From positions 1 to 37,877 of the forward strand of contig JAJHQM010000008.1 in the NCBI GenBank assembly GCA_020833345.1: a DNA stretch of 37,877 bases, written 5' to 3'. Shown one piece after another: positions 1-8,203 of this stretch. Every line of letters starts with the position of its first letter. The stretch's first letter is position 1. This DNA comes from Ignisphaera sp. GTDB taxonomy: Archaea; Thermoproteota; Thermoprotei_A; Sulfolobales; Ignisphaeraceae. Below the pieces are notes generated by a model. It ran no database searches and was not told the origin of the DNA. It saw only the letters and a program-made list of their open reading frames with translations. The position numbers were made by a program, and so were the translations under genes.

Positions 1-303
1 TTTTTCAAGGTCTAGGAGTCTTTTCTTAAATTCTGGAGCTTTCTTACCATTTAATGTGTAGCCACCGATACTACCGTCAGCATTTATAACTCTATGACAT
101 GGTATTAAAATAGGCTTCTTATTTTTACTCAGTATCCTCGCTACAAGTCTGGGACTTACTTTGAGAACCTTTGCAATGTCCTTATATGTAGTGACGCAAC
201 CCAATGGTATTAGCTGTGTGAGTATATATACAGCCTCTTCTATATCACGCGTGTTCCACCTTCGTGCTACAACATTATTTTTACTAAACTCTATTACGAG
301 CAT
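1..303 (-). CDS. ogt: Methylated-DNA-protein cysteine methyltransferase (partial, C-terminus cut by window edge)
   Basis: Reading the minus strand from ATG at 303 gives an open frame of 101 codons that runs off the window; the ORF track omits it for that reason. It has the winged-helix DNA-binding part of O6-alkylguanine-DNA alkyltransferases (GCVTTYKDIAKVL) followed by the active-site PCHRVI, whose cysteine accepts the alkyl group in a suicide repair reaction. Only about 15 residues precede the conserved C-terminal domain, so the N-terminal ribonuclease-H-like domain of full Ogt proteins is missing or replaced by a very short leader. It lies 13 bases downstream of the M29 peptidase on the same strand, so the two may be cotranscribed. 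An alkyltransferase-like (ATL) protein is excluded because the cysteine is present. Confidence 0.85.
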   Translation of the reverse strand, partial: MLVIEFSKNNVVARRWNTRDIEEAVYILTQLIPLGCVTTYKDIAKVLKVSPRLVARILSKNKKPILIPCHRVINADGSIGGYTLNGKKAPEFKKRLLDLEK

Positions 304-316
304 CTTAAAATAAGCC

Positions 317-1420
317 CTAGGTAAAGTCTTTTATGAAGTGCCCGTTTTCGTAAATTAAATCCTTATCTGCATATACCCTACCTCTTCTCATGTCCTTAAC
401 CATGTCCCAGTGAATTGATGAAGTATTCCTGCCCCCTGTCTTAAGGTATGCCGCTCCAAGAGCTACATGTATTGTGCCGCCAATCTTTTCATCAAATAGT
501 ATTTCCTTTGTAAACCTGGTTATATCATAGTTTAATCCAAATGCAATTTCACCAACTCTCCTAGCCCCCTCATCAACTGCAAGCATCTTCTTTAAAAATT
601 CCTCACCTTTAGCTGCTGTTGCTTCAACAACTTCTCCTCGCTTAAAAACAAGTTTAACTCCTTCAACTTCGTAACCACGGTAAATTGCAGGGTACTCAAA
701 AGTGATGAACCCATCAATGCTGTCTTCATGTGGTGCTGTAAACACTTCTCCTCCAGGCATGTTATTTTTACCATCATCATTAATCCACACTCTTCCCCCA
801 ACCTTAACTACAAGGTCTGTATTATCAGAAACTATATGCAGTTCATCAACTTTTGACAAGAGGGCAACTATTTTCTCTTGCTTCTTAGCTTGAGCAACCC
901 AGGCACTCACAGGGTCTGCTTCGTACAGCTTTAATGCTTTATGAACAAAGTCTTCAAATTCTATTGGAGACATCCCGGCTTCCTGCGCTAGTGCATTAGT
1001 GGGGTAGGGTGCAACAACCCACCTCAAATCACCTGCGGCATCTCTCTTCATAAAAATTTCTGTGAATATCTTGGTAGCCTTGGATCTCACCCTAACTCTC
1101 TCAGGGTCTATGCTTATAAGAGGTTTTGTGTGCTGTGGGGATAGGATATTTATCCTCACCGTTATTTTCTCCGCTATGAACTTGTCTATGGGCGATACAT
1201 ATTCAAGCAGTTCTTGTGGAGCATACCTATAGAAGATTTCTGATAACATATCATCAGCTATGGTAAGCCTAGGATAAGCACCTCTCATTACAACTTCCTT
1301 CCATAACTCTCTTATCAATGGCATAGCCTCAAGAGATCCCAAAATCAGCACCTCATCAAATTTCTTTACAGAGGTACAATAGTCAACAACAAGCTTGGCA
1401 TATTTATCAAGATCTTTCAA
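317..1420 (-). CDS. M29-family aminopeptidase (AmpS/thermophilic aminopeptidase)
   Basis: This 367-residue protein has the length and C-terminal motifs of cobalt/zinc aminopeptidases of clan MQ, which remove N-terminal residues from peptides in the cytoplasm. The expected metal-ligand pattern is visible: VGEIAFG, then the GTIHVALGAAY segment with His and Tyr, then SSIHWD with His and Asp, close to the C-terminus. The start is TTG. A TATA-like TTTAAAT lies about 37 bases upstream on the minus strand, so transcription probably starts just before the gene. The next gene downstream is the alkyltransferase. Family assignment is secure; the natural substrate range cannot be read from sequence. Confidence 0.88.
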   Translation of the reverse strand: MKDLDKYAKLVVDYCTSVKKFDEVLILGSLEAMPLIRELWKEVVMRGAYPRLTIADDMLSEIFYRYAPQELLEYVSPIDKFIAEKITVRINILSPQHTKPLISIDPERVRVRSKATKIFTEIFMKRDAAGDLRWVVAPYPTNALAQEAGMSPIEFEDFVHKALKLYEADPVSAWVAQAKKQEKIVALLSKVDELHIVSDNTDLVVKVGGRVWINDDGKNNMPGGEVFTAPHEDSIDGFITFEYPAIYRGYEVEGVKLVFKRGEVVEATAAKGEEFLKKMLAVDEGARRVGEIAFGLNYDITRFTKEILFDEKIGGTIHVALGAAYLKTGGRNTSSIHWDMVKDMRRGRVYADKDLIYENGHFIKDFT

Positions 1421-1599
1421 AGCTCTCAGCCAGAAACTTTCTAATTAATTCAATTTAAATTTCTTTAGGTAATTGGATATAACATAGCATGCTTACTAGC
1501 ATTAAGGTTTTAACTTGCTCAGCGAATTATAAGAAGGTAATCATATTTTCATTAGAGTGTAATTAGCTTAGGCGAAAGGTTCAAAGAGAATAACTTTAC

Positions 1600-3210
1600 T
1601 TAACTTCTTTCTGATATAAACTTCGCTATAGTTTTTGCGTATCCTCCAATTAATGCAATGACTGTGCTGATTATTGGAAATCCTTTAAACGCGTTGACAA
1701 TGAATGTGATATCGTCTTCATTAAGCGCCTTTACTATTAGTGCTATTAGGATGTAAAATGTTAGGAAGATGATGAAACCAGTTAGGACTCTTAATATACT
1801 CACGAATTTTGGTATGGGAATTAGGAATACAAGTAATGTGGGAATTACTGATAGAATTGAAGCAATATAAGTTTTGAAGACGTGATTGTAACTCACAGGT
1901 TTTGCTACATACCTCTTTACATAGTTTAGCAAGAAGAGAAGTCCTGCTACAGATGAGATTAAAGAGGCTGTAAGAAATCCCCATAGTTTCGCACTAACAG
2001 TTAATACATAGGATAAGGGTATAAATACTATTGAAGAAAGAATTGTGGAATACATGTTTACCTTGGTATCGCCAATAGCGTTGAACAGTGCAGGAATTGT
2101 TATGCTCCCTAGACCTGCCAATAGGTTTGGAGCCAGTAAAAGGGGTAGGAATGGAGATGCAAATATGTAATCTGCTCCATAGAAAAGGTACAGTATTTCT
2201 CTTGAGAAAATCATTGCAAAAACAGTTACTGGTATTACGATAATTGTTACGTACTTATTTGCTAAGTGAACAATTTTATTGAGTTCATTTTTGTTGTCGC
2301 AAACCTTTGTGAACAGAGGGAGAAGGGTTGCTGATATAGGGGTTGTGACAACTGTAATGAGCACGCATAGGTTTGCCATAGCCCTATACCCACCAACTTC
2401 TCTATTAGAGAGATTGTAGGCTAGCAATGCGTTTTGGTATATATTAGACACAAGCATTGGTATTAATGAGGCTACGTATAATGGCAAGCCATACCTAAGC
2501 ATGTCCTTGGCAACAACGCTAACGCTCATGCCATTGCCATTACCCTTACTAAATCCTCTTAAGATCCACACTAGGAACAGGAATGCCACAGCCAATGCAG
2601 AGACATAGCCAGCGACATTCCCTAGTAGAGCTCCTAATACGCCAAGTTGTAGTAACAGCAATAGGCATAAAGATGCAGCAGTTTTTACAATGCTATAAAC
2701 AATTTTTGTGAGAGCGGCTCCCATTACCTTCTCTAAACCTACAAATATTGAAAGCATTAAACTGTATGTACTTTGCAATAATACCACAATTGCAGTAACT
2801 CTTACATAAAATGCAAGGTCAGGCCTATTTATGAGTAGACTGACTAAAGGCTCTGCAAGGATAAAGCAAAGAGTTGAACCTATAACACCTAATGCAATCT
2901 TTGTCAAAAGAGAAGCCTTTATAACTGCTTTAACCATTCCTTCACTATTTTTTGCGTAAAATAGTTGACTGTACCTAGAGGCGGCTGTATCTATTCCAAA
3001 GGATAGAAGTGTTACTAGTGTTAATGGAGGAACGAGGGCTAGGGAAAAAGCTCCATAACCTTCGCTGGTCAAGATCCTGGCTATGACTATGGAGCCCAAG
3101 GCCAAGATTAAGTTATATGTGAATTCTCCAATAAAGAGAACAAAACTGCCTCTCGCTGCACTTTCAAGATGCTTCAAAGTTGCATATTCGTAGCTTTCAG
3201 AACCTGTCAA
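1600..3210 (-). CDS. Polysaccharide/oligosaccharide flippase (MATE/MOP superfamily, COG2244-like)
   Basis: A 536-residue, almost wholly hydrophobic protein with about 14 predicted membrane segments. The N-terminus (GEFTYNLILALGSIVIARIL, then GYGAFSLAL) is typical of Wzx/RfbX-type lipid-linked oligosaccharide flippases, which move lipid-linked sugars across the membrane for surface glycan or protein N-glycosylation. Length and topology match the family. No glycosyltransferases lie next to it, so the substrate is unknown. The downstream 180-base gap before the M29 gene is AT-rich and holds the promoter of that gene. A drug/Na+ antiporter of the same superfamily is possible but less likely from the N-terminal signature. 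Confidence 0.78.
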   Translation of the reverse strand: MTGSESYEYATLKHLESAARGSFVLFIGEFTYNLILALGSIVIARILTSEGYGAFSLALVPPLTLVTLLSFGIDTAASRYSQLFYAKNSEGMVKAVIKASLLTKIALGVIGSTLCFILAEPLVSLLINRPDLAFYVRVTAIVVLLQSTYSLMLSIFVGLEKVMGAALTKIVYSIVKTAASLCLLLLLQLGVLGALLGNVAGYVSALAVAFLFLVWILRGFSKGNGNGMSVSVVAKDMLRYGLPLYVASLIPMLVSNIYQNALLAYNLSNREVGGYRAMANLCVLITVVTTPISATLLPLFTKVCDNKNELNKIVHLANKYVTIIVIPVTVFAMIFSREILYLFYGADYIFASPFLPLLLAPNLLAGLGSITIPALFNAIGDTKVNMYSTILSSIVFIPLSYVLTVSAKLWGFLTASLISSVAGLLFLLNYVKRYVAKPVSYNHVFKTYIASILSVIPTLLVFLIPIPKFVSILRVLTGFIIFLTFYILIALIVKALNEDDITFIVNAFKGFPIISTVIALIGGYAKTIAKFISERS

Positions 3211-3235
3211 TGCACATCATCTTTGCTAACTGTAA

Positions 3236-3736
3236 TTACCTTCGTATCTCATGTAGTGCATGAGGAGCGATTTTACATATCAAATCTTTTAAGGCTAGCT
3301 CTACAGCATTGGGACTCCCTGGAATTACAAATACTGCTGATCTTTTCACAACATATGCTGTAGCACGAGAAAGATATGCTCTAATACCTACATATTTATA
3401 ACTGAGTTGTCTAAACAGTTCACCAAAACCGGGTATCACCTTTGTTGCAATGGGGTCTACAGCCTCTACACTAACATCCCTTTTGCTTAGTCCAGTACCA
3501 CCAGTTATAACAGTGACATCACAGCTTTCTACTAATTTAAGGACTAAAGACCTTATCTCCTCAACACTATTTCCAACAACATTATAGCTGTGAAGCACAG
3601 CATCAGGACAAAAGGTGTTGAGGGATTCCACTATAGGCTTTATCTCATCAGGCTTAAGCCCTTTAACCACAGAATCGCTGGTCACAATAAAGCATACAGA
3701 GAAAGGTTTCACACCCTCATGCTCATGCTTAGCCAT
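3236..3736 (-). CDS. moaB: Molybdenum cofactor biosynthesis protein MoaB/MogA family
   Basis: From ATG at 3736 this is a 166-residue MoCF-binding protein. It carries TGGTGLSKRDVSVEAV (the ligand-binding TGGTG loop) and VIPGSPNAVELAL, both standard for MoaB/MogA, which adenylate molybdopterin before metal insertion (molybdenum or tungsten). The ORF track begins 31 codons earlier inside the rhomboid gene. The later ATG is preferred because it follows GGGAG on the minus strand, matches the usual family length and lies 10 bases after the rhomboid stop. It is probably translated from the rhomboid transcript. A second MoCF-binding fold (CinA-like) is encoded at 12154-12996. Confidence 0.88.
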   Translation of the reverse strand: MAKHEHEGVKPFSVCFIVTSDSVVKGLKPDEIKPIVESLNTFCPDAVLHSYNVVGNSVEEIRSLVLKLVESCDVTVITGGTGLSKRDVSVEAVDPIATKVIPGFGELFRQLSYKYVGIRAYLSRATAYVVKRSAVFVIPGSPNAVELALKDLICKIAPHALHEIRR

Positions 3737-3746
3737 GGCACTCCCT

Positions 3747-5105
3747 TCATAAGTGAGCTGGGATAAAAAATAGCGTTTCTTCTTCAGCAACCTCTCTATC
3801 CTTATACATGACAACATAAAGTGCAGCAATAGAGGTTAACGTGGCCGCTGCTGCAAATGGGAAGATAACGTTAGGACCTATAGAGCCTGCAATATCTTCA
3901 CCAATAATTTCGCAACGATATGTTACCTTCTCACCTACAACAACCCTTACGTTAAACACCATTGGTATTACATTTATGACATTAGTAATTATAGTACCGT
4001 TAAAGCTTCTCAGGACATTATTTGAGTCGTACATTGCCAAACCGTCTACATCAAGAGATATCCTGACAGCATAATCGGGTACGAGTAGGTTGTTATTTAA
4101 ATACTTCAACGGTATAATAACGTTTTGAGGATGCCCCATAACATTTACAAGTAGTCCTGCCCATAAAAGCCTATTGAAAACTATCCTAGGGTCACTTTGT
4201 GAAGGTGCTATGTAATCTCCGCCTAATGCATAAACAGCTTGATCAGTAACCACGTTTTTTGTATTTTCATTTATTGCTGTTATGGTGTAAAAATATACCC
4301 CCGACATTGTTGGAGCTATTACAGTGGCGTAGGCTGCACCAACAATAACAGCTAAGAGAAGAATTGCTAGTATAAGTTTAGCTGTTTTGTCAAGACCTCT
4401 ACCCGTGTGCCACTCTATGAAAATGGGATGGTGAAGCTCATGCTCCGTAGTAAGAGGTCTTTTTGCTAGTGGATATATTAGAGCCAGCCCCCCTATAAAA
4501 CCCCCTGCATGAGCAAAAAATGCTACTCCTCCGAACTTGAGGTAGCCATAGATTACTTGTGTAGCAAACCAAAGTATTAAAAACCATGCTGCAGACATTG
4601 TGAAGCAAACAGGTATTAAGAATATGAAGTAACATCCTGATAATCTTCTCTGTGGAAATAGTAAGAGATAGGCTCCTAAAATGCCACTTATAGCACCAGA
4701 AGCACCTAAAGCCGGTATTACAAGATTTACACTACCCATGACGGGTATGAAGGATGTATGAAAAACTATGGCTAAGAGACCTGAGGCTAGGTATAGAGCT
4801 AGGTATTTTAAGTGACCAATTCTTCTTTCAACTGTGCTTCCAAAAAAGTATAGAAACCACATGTTAAAGAATATGTGAAAAATATCTGCGTGTATAAACA
4901 TACTTGTTAAAATTCTGTACCACTGAAGAGGTGTTTGAATTAGTGCAGGTACATAAGATAACATATCTATCCAATCCTGTGATATTTGAGCAAGGAAGTT
5001 TTGATAAGAAGTGAAAACATATATAATAACATTTATAGCTATTATAGTTAGTGTTACTAGTGGTTTCCCAGGTCTTCCTTTAAGCCATGTATATTCATAA
5101 GACAT
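3747..5105 (-). CDS. Rhomboid-family intramembrane serine protease with extra C-terminal domain
   Basis: The first ~215 residues form a rhomboid core. HIFFNMW (Asn81) and GASG (Ser136) are followed by AHAGGFIGG (His199), giving the Ser-His dyad and oxyanion Asn. The family cleaves transmembrane helices within the membrane. Unusually the protein continues to 452 residues: a membrane segment near 243-265, a predicted soluble beta-rich region of ~145 residues (about 266-410), and another membrane segment near 412-434 with a short charged tail. I do not recognise the extra domain. The start follows a short leader with a GGTG on the minus strand. The downstream moaB is 10 bases away. Confidence 0.87.
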   Translation of the reverse strand: MSYEYTWLKGRPGKPLVTLTIIAINVIIYVFTSYQNFLAQISQDWIDMLSYVPALIQTPLQWYRILTSMFIHADIFHIFFNMWFLYFFGSTVERRIGHLKYLALYLASGLLAIVFHTSFIPVMGSVNLVIPALGASGAISGILGAYLLLFPQRRLSGCYFIFLIPVCFTMSAAWFLILWFATQVIYGYLKFGGVAFFAHAGGFIGGLALIYPLAKRPLTTEHELHHPIFIEWHTGRGLDKTAKLILAILLLAVIVGAAYATVIAPTMSGVYFYTITAINENTKNVVTDQAVYALGGDYIAPSQSDPRIVFNRLLWAGLLVNVMGHPQNVIIPLKYLNNNLLVPDYAVRISLDVDGLAMYDSNNVLRSFNGTIITNVINVIPMVFNVRVVVGEKVTYRCEIIGEDIAGSIGPNVIFPFAAAATLTSIAALYVVMYKDREVAEEETLFFIPAHL

Positions 5106-5151
5106 TGTTTAAGGGCACCGCTAGCTGATGCTTATTACTTCACATGCTTTC

Positions 5152-5217
5152 AGCTTTAAAATACTTATGCTTAAGCAACGCTCTAAAAGCTATTTAAAAT
5201 ACCTATGCCTATGCTTA
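5152..5217. repeat. Imperfect tandem repeat containing two TATA-like boxes
   Basis: TTTAAAATACTTATGCTTA at 5155-5173 recurs at 5193-5217 as TTTAAAATAC followed by CTATGC twice and TTA. The second copy differs by one base and an extra six-base unit and ends in the DUF89 stop codon. Read on the minus strand, each copy presents an AT-rich TATA-like element upstream of the rhomboid gene, about 50 and 90 bases from its start. Whether both drive transcription is inference. Confidence 0.5.
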
Positions 5218-6120
5218 TGGCACATAAATACGAACTCCAGCTTTACCAAGAGGAATTCCTGCATCTATTGATATGGGTAAGCACTTTGCTGCAAGAGCAT
5301 AAACTATAGGCTTTCTTAAGATTTCTGCAACTTCTGTTATGTACTCATAGTTAGCCATACCTTTTGAGAAAATTACATCGCTGTTTTTAATTAATACCTT
5401 AACCTCTTCCTTAAGCTCTTGAAGGAATATGCTTGACGCGTCACTACCAGTATCGTAAACACCATCAAAGCTCTCACTAAGCATTGCAACCTTAGCATCA
5501 GTTACAGTTACATCGTTTTGAAATGCCCCTCCCTTAATAACAGCATAAACCTTAGTTTCACCACCTCTTAGTACATCAGCTATAAGCCTATCAAAAACAG
5601 CTTCACCAGCATTATCAAGTATCATAACAACATTTCTTGATTTTAGCAGCAAATTCAATGCCTTATCAATATCTCCATAAATTTGCAAATCCAGAGCTCT
5701 ATTCATAATTTCCTCAATTTTTGGTGAAATATAATCAGATACTCCAATATCGAGAAGATTGCCAGCCAAGGAAAACTGCAAGGCTCTATAAAGCCTAATT
5801 CTAGGCTCCTTCTCTAAAAACACAACCTTTTTTGCAATTTCATATATCTTCAAAGCTTCTCGATGCGCTCGCACCTTATACTCAAAATAAGGATCAGGAT
5901 TGTTTAAAACATGCTTAATATATCTAAATAGCTTCGTAGCCAACTCTGTTGGAATACATATGTCTTTATTGCTTAAACAGTTATTGAGAAAACCTTGTAT
6001 GATCTCAAGTACACCTTTCATTGCATGTAACTTGACATCGGAGCTGATATTTGCTACTCTTTCTAAGTCTCTATACCTTACATTTACCTGACACGCTATG
6101 CATTGTGGATGTAGCTTCAC
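5215..6120 (-). CDS. DUF89/ARMT1-like protein (metal-dependent damage-control phosphatase family)
   Basis: The 301-residue protein begins MKLHPQCIACQ, the Cys-containing N-terminus of archaeal DUF89 proteins. It has DNAGEAVFD (about 172-180), a GGAFQNDVTVTDA segment, and SKGMANYEYI near the C-terminus. These are the metal- and phosphate-binding motifs of the family, members of which dephosphorylate damaged or unwanted phosphometabolites. The archaeal substrate cannot be named from sequence. It is a separate unit: 109 bases separate it from the rhomboid gene downstream and 150 bases of AT-rich sequence from trkH upstream. Confidence 0.82.
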   Translation of the reverse strand: MKLHPQCIACQVNVRYRDLERVANISSDVKLHAMKGVLEIIQGFLNNCLSNKDICIPTELATKLFRYIKHVLNNPDPYFEYKVRAHREALKIYEIAKKVVFLEKEPRIRLYRALQFSLAGNLLDIGVSDYISPKIEEIMNRALDLQIYGDIDKALNLLLKSRNVVMILDNAGEAVFDRLIADVLRGGETKVYAVIKGGAFQNDVTVTDAKVAMLSESFDGVYDTGSDASSIFLQELKEEVKVLIKNSDVIFSKGMANYEYITEVAEILRKPIVYALAAKCLPISIDAGIPLGKAGVRIYVP

Positions 6121-6270
6121 TCTTAAGCACCGTTTACTTCTAAGTCTTTAAGTACTTTAAGCTATGTTAAAAGAGGGTATTTGTAAATGTTTTTGTTATT
6201 TATTATTGCACCTATAAAGCTTATTAGAATTTTTTACTTGCAACATCTTTAAGCTTACGCTATTGTTATT

Positions 6271-7740
6271 TTACCCAGGCAACTTCTTTTTCATGTAGTA
6301 CAAACCTATAGATAGATACAGTGGTAAAAATTCTAATCTTCCAAGATACATAGCCGTAATTAGGATTATTTTTGCTGTCGGCGGAAGGGAGGCGGATGTT
6401 ATTCCTACTGAAAGTCCTACACAAGATAAAGCTGATGTTGCTTCAAATACTGAGTCTAAAAAGCTGTAATTAGTGAGGTTGCTGGTTATTAACATAAGGT
6501 GTAACCCTACTGATAATAGTAATAGTGTTATAGCGTATAGCATTATGTAGGACATTGTTGAGTCAACAGAGGCCTCATCAATAACCTCACGCCCCAACCT
6601 CCTGACTACTATGATATTTTTCGGCATTACAACTCTCTGAATGTCCCATACAATAACCTTTAATGCTATTACAATTCTGCGAATCTTAATCCCGCCAGCT
6701 GTAGAAAAAGTTGCACCTCCTATGATCATAGCCAATATTATTATAGTCTTTAAGGCATCAGGATACGTACTTATGTTGCCAACTTGGAATCCCGTAGTTG
6801 TATATCCTGAAATCAAGTGGTATATTGCAAGAACTGTATCGAGTCTAAATAATTTAGTTAGCGCAATGGTTAAAGTGAGGAGCAGTAAAAGAATTGTGAA
6901 AAAGCCCTGCACTTCAAGTGATTTTGCAAATTCTTTTAATCGCATTTTTAACAAAAGGTATAGATCCCTAAAGTTCTGAGCACCCAAGATCATTACTACT
7001 AATGAGGCTGGTAATATCATTTGAGCACCTTGAAAATACCAGTATCCAATATTCTGAGCTTTTGATGACATGCCTCCTGTTGCTATACCAGTCATGGAAT
7101 GTATAAGAGCGTCTAATGGCTCCATACCACTCATGAAAAGAAGCAAAAAACCTAGTAATGTGAATACTATATAAATAGCAAATAGGTCTTGAATTGTTCT
7201 TCTAATTGTTGATGCAAGTCTATGTCCTCTTTCTATGGTATACATTCTGATTAGAGAGGGGTGTATGAAAGGCAGTATTGCACCTGCTATAACTACGGTT
7301 CCGAGCTCGCCTAGCCACTGTGTCAAGGCTCTCCACGTAAGTATGACATATGGTAATGAATCTAGGTCTGCTAAGATTGACAAACCCGTTCCGGTAAATC
7401 CACTAGTGGATTCAAAGAAAGCATTTAATGGATCTAAGCCCAGCGCCATCACGTAAATTATTGTCGAAGAAAGGGGAACTGTAAGCCATGTAAGACATGT
7501 GGTAATCATTAATTCAACAGTACTTTCTAGTGTGTATTTCCTATTTATATACGCTACAAATGACCAAAGGAATAACAATATTAGAACAGAAATGAGATAC
7601 TTTATAGATATCAGAAAGCTTTTAACATCATTTAATAGGCGGTAGTAAGTGCTGAAGACAATTCCAATGACGAATGCCATGAGCATTACAGCTAGGTTTA
7701 TTTGAGCTATAGCAAATATTACTGCTCTTACTCTATTCAA
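6271..7740 (-). CDS. trkH: TrkH/KtrB-family potassium uptake transporter, membrane subunit
   Basis: A 489-residue membrane protein with the four-fold M1-P-M2 layout. The four filter loops are visible: TSGFTGTGL (112-120), TGIATGGM (217-224), SGYTTTGF (311-318) and SALSCVGLS (436-444), each with the conserved glycine that lines the K+ pathway. The final GRLEFLPL replaces the common GRLGPLT-type segment. TrkH-type proteins import K+ and are normally gated by a cytosolic TrkA/KtrA ring. A TrkA-like gene lies ~5.5 kb away at 13267-13902, the only partner candidate in the window. It appears to be a single-gene unit. Confidence 0.9.
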   Translation of the reverse strand: MNRVRAVIFAIAQINLAVMLMAFVIGIVFSTYYRLLNDVKSFLISIKYLISVLILLFLWSFVAYINRKYTLESTVELMITTCLTWLTVPLSSTIIYVMALGLDPLNAFFESTSGFTGTGLSILADLDSLPYVILTWRALTQWLGELGTVVIAGAILPFIHPSLIRMYTIERGHRLASTIRRTIQDLFAIYIVFTLLGFLLLFMSGMEPLDALIHSMTGIATGGMSSKAQNIGYWYFQGAQMILPASLVVMILGAQNFRDLYLLLKMRLKEFAKSLEVQGFFTILLLLLTLTIALTKLFRLDTVLAIYHLISGYTTTGFQVGNISTYPDALKTIIILAMIIGGATFSTAGGIKIRRIVIALKVIVWDIQRVVMPKNIIVVRRLGREVIDEASVDSTMSYIMLYAITLLLLSVGLHLMLITSNLTNYSFLDSVFEATSALSCVGLSVGITSASLPPTAKIILITAMYLGRLEFLPLYLSIGLYYMKKKLPG

Positions 7741-7796
7741 TAAACATGCCCTGCGACAGTCTATAGTAAAATTCTAAAAGGTATGTTGCCGTTTTT

Positions 7797-8198
7797 CTAC
7801 TGCTCTACCGGAACAAACTTAATTCCATAAACTATTACCCCCTCATCAGATTCCTCCCATATTCTCCTAAGGGTTGCTTCTACAGGCATGCCTATGTATA
7901 CTTCCTCAGGCTTTACATCAGTTAGTGTTGATAGTACCTTTACACCATTTTCAAGTTCTATTAGCGCTACTATAATTGGCGCTTGGTGTCTATAGCCCTC
8001 TGGAACGCTATGTTCTATAGCAAAGCTAAGTACTTTACCTCTTTTTGGTAGTTCCACCTTTTCAACATCTAAGTTGCCACAATAAGGGCACGCAGTCTTA
8101 GGTGGGTAAAACACCTTGTAGCACTTCTTGCACTTTCCCCCCTCCAACCTATATCTAGCCCCCTTTTCTCTCCAAACTCTCGCAGGGGACATTCTCAT
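7797..8198 (-). CDS. DUF35 OB-fold/zinc-ribbon acyl-CoA-binding protein partnered with thiolase
   Basis: A rubredoxin-like zinc ribbon (CKKCYKVFYPPKTACPYCG) is followed by an OB-fold with GKVLSFAIEHSVPEGYRHQAPIIVALIEL, the standard DUF35 arrangement. In archaea these proteins form a complex with an acetoacetyl-CoA thiolase and HMG-CoA synthase that channels intermediates into mevalonate and archaeal lipid synthesis. The thiolase is immediately upstream. The track start (GTG at 8207) overlaps the thiolase stop. The fourth codon, ATG at 8198, is preferred because AGGAGGTGA ends five bases before it. HMG-CoA synthase is not in the window. Confidence 0.88.
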   Translation of the reverse strand: MRMSPARVWREKGARYRLEGGKCKKCYKVFYPPKTACPYCGNLDVEKVELPKRGKVLSFAIEHSVPEGYRHQAPIIVALIELENGVKVLSTLTDVKPEEVYIGMPVEATLRRIWEESDEGVIVYGIKFVPVEQ

Positions 8199-8203
8199 AC
8201 TCA

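Noticed and set aside
592-893. Short frames 592-801 and 702-893 within the M29 gene.
   Set aside because: They are antisense or out-of-frame shadows of a clearly coding gene; the same holds for the other short track entries not listed.
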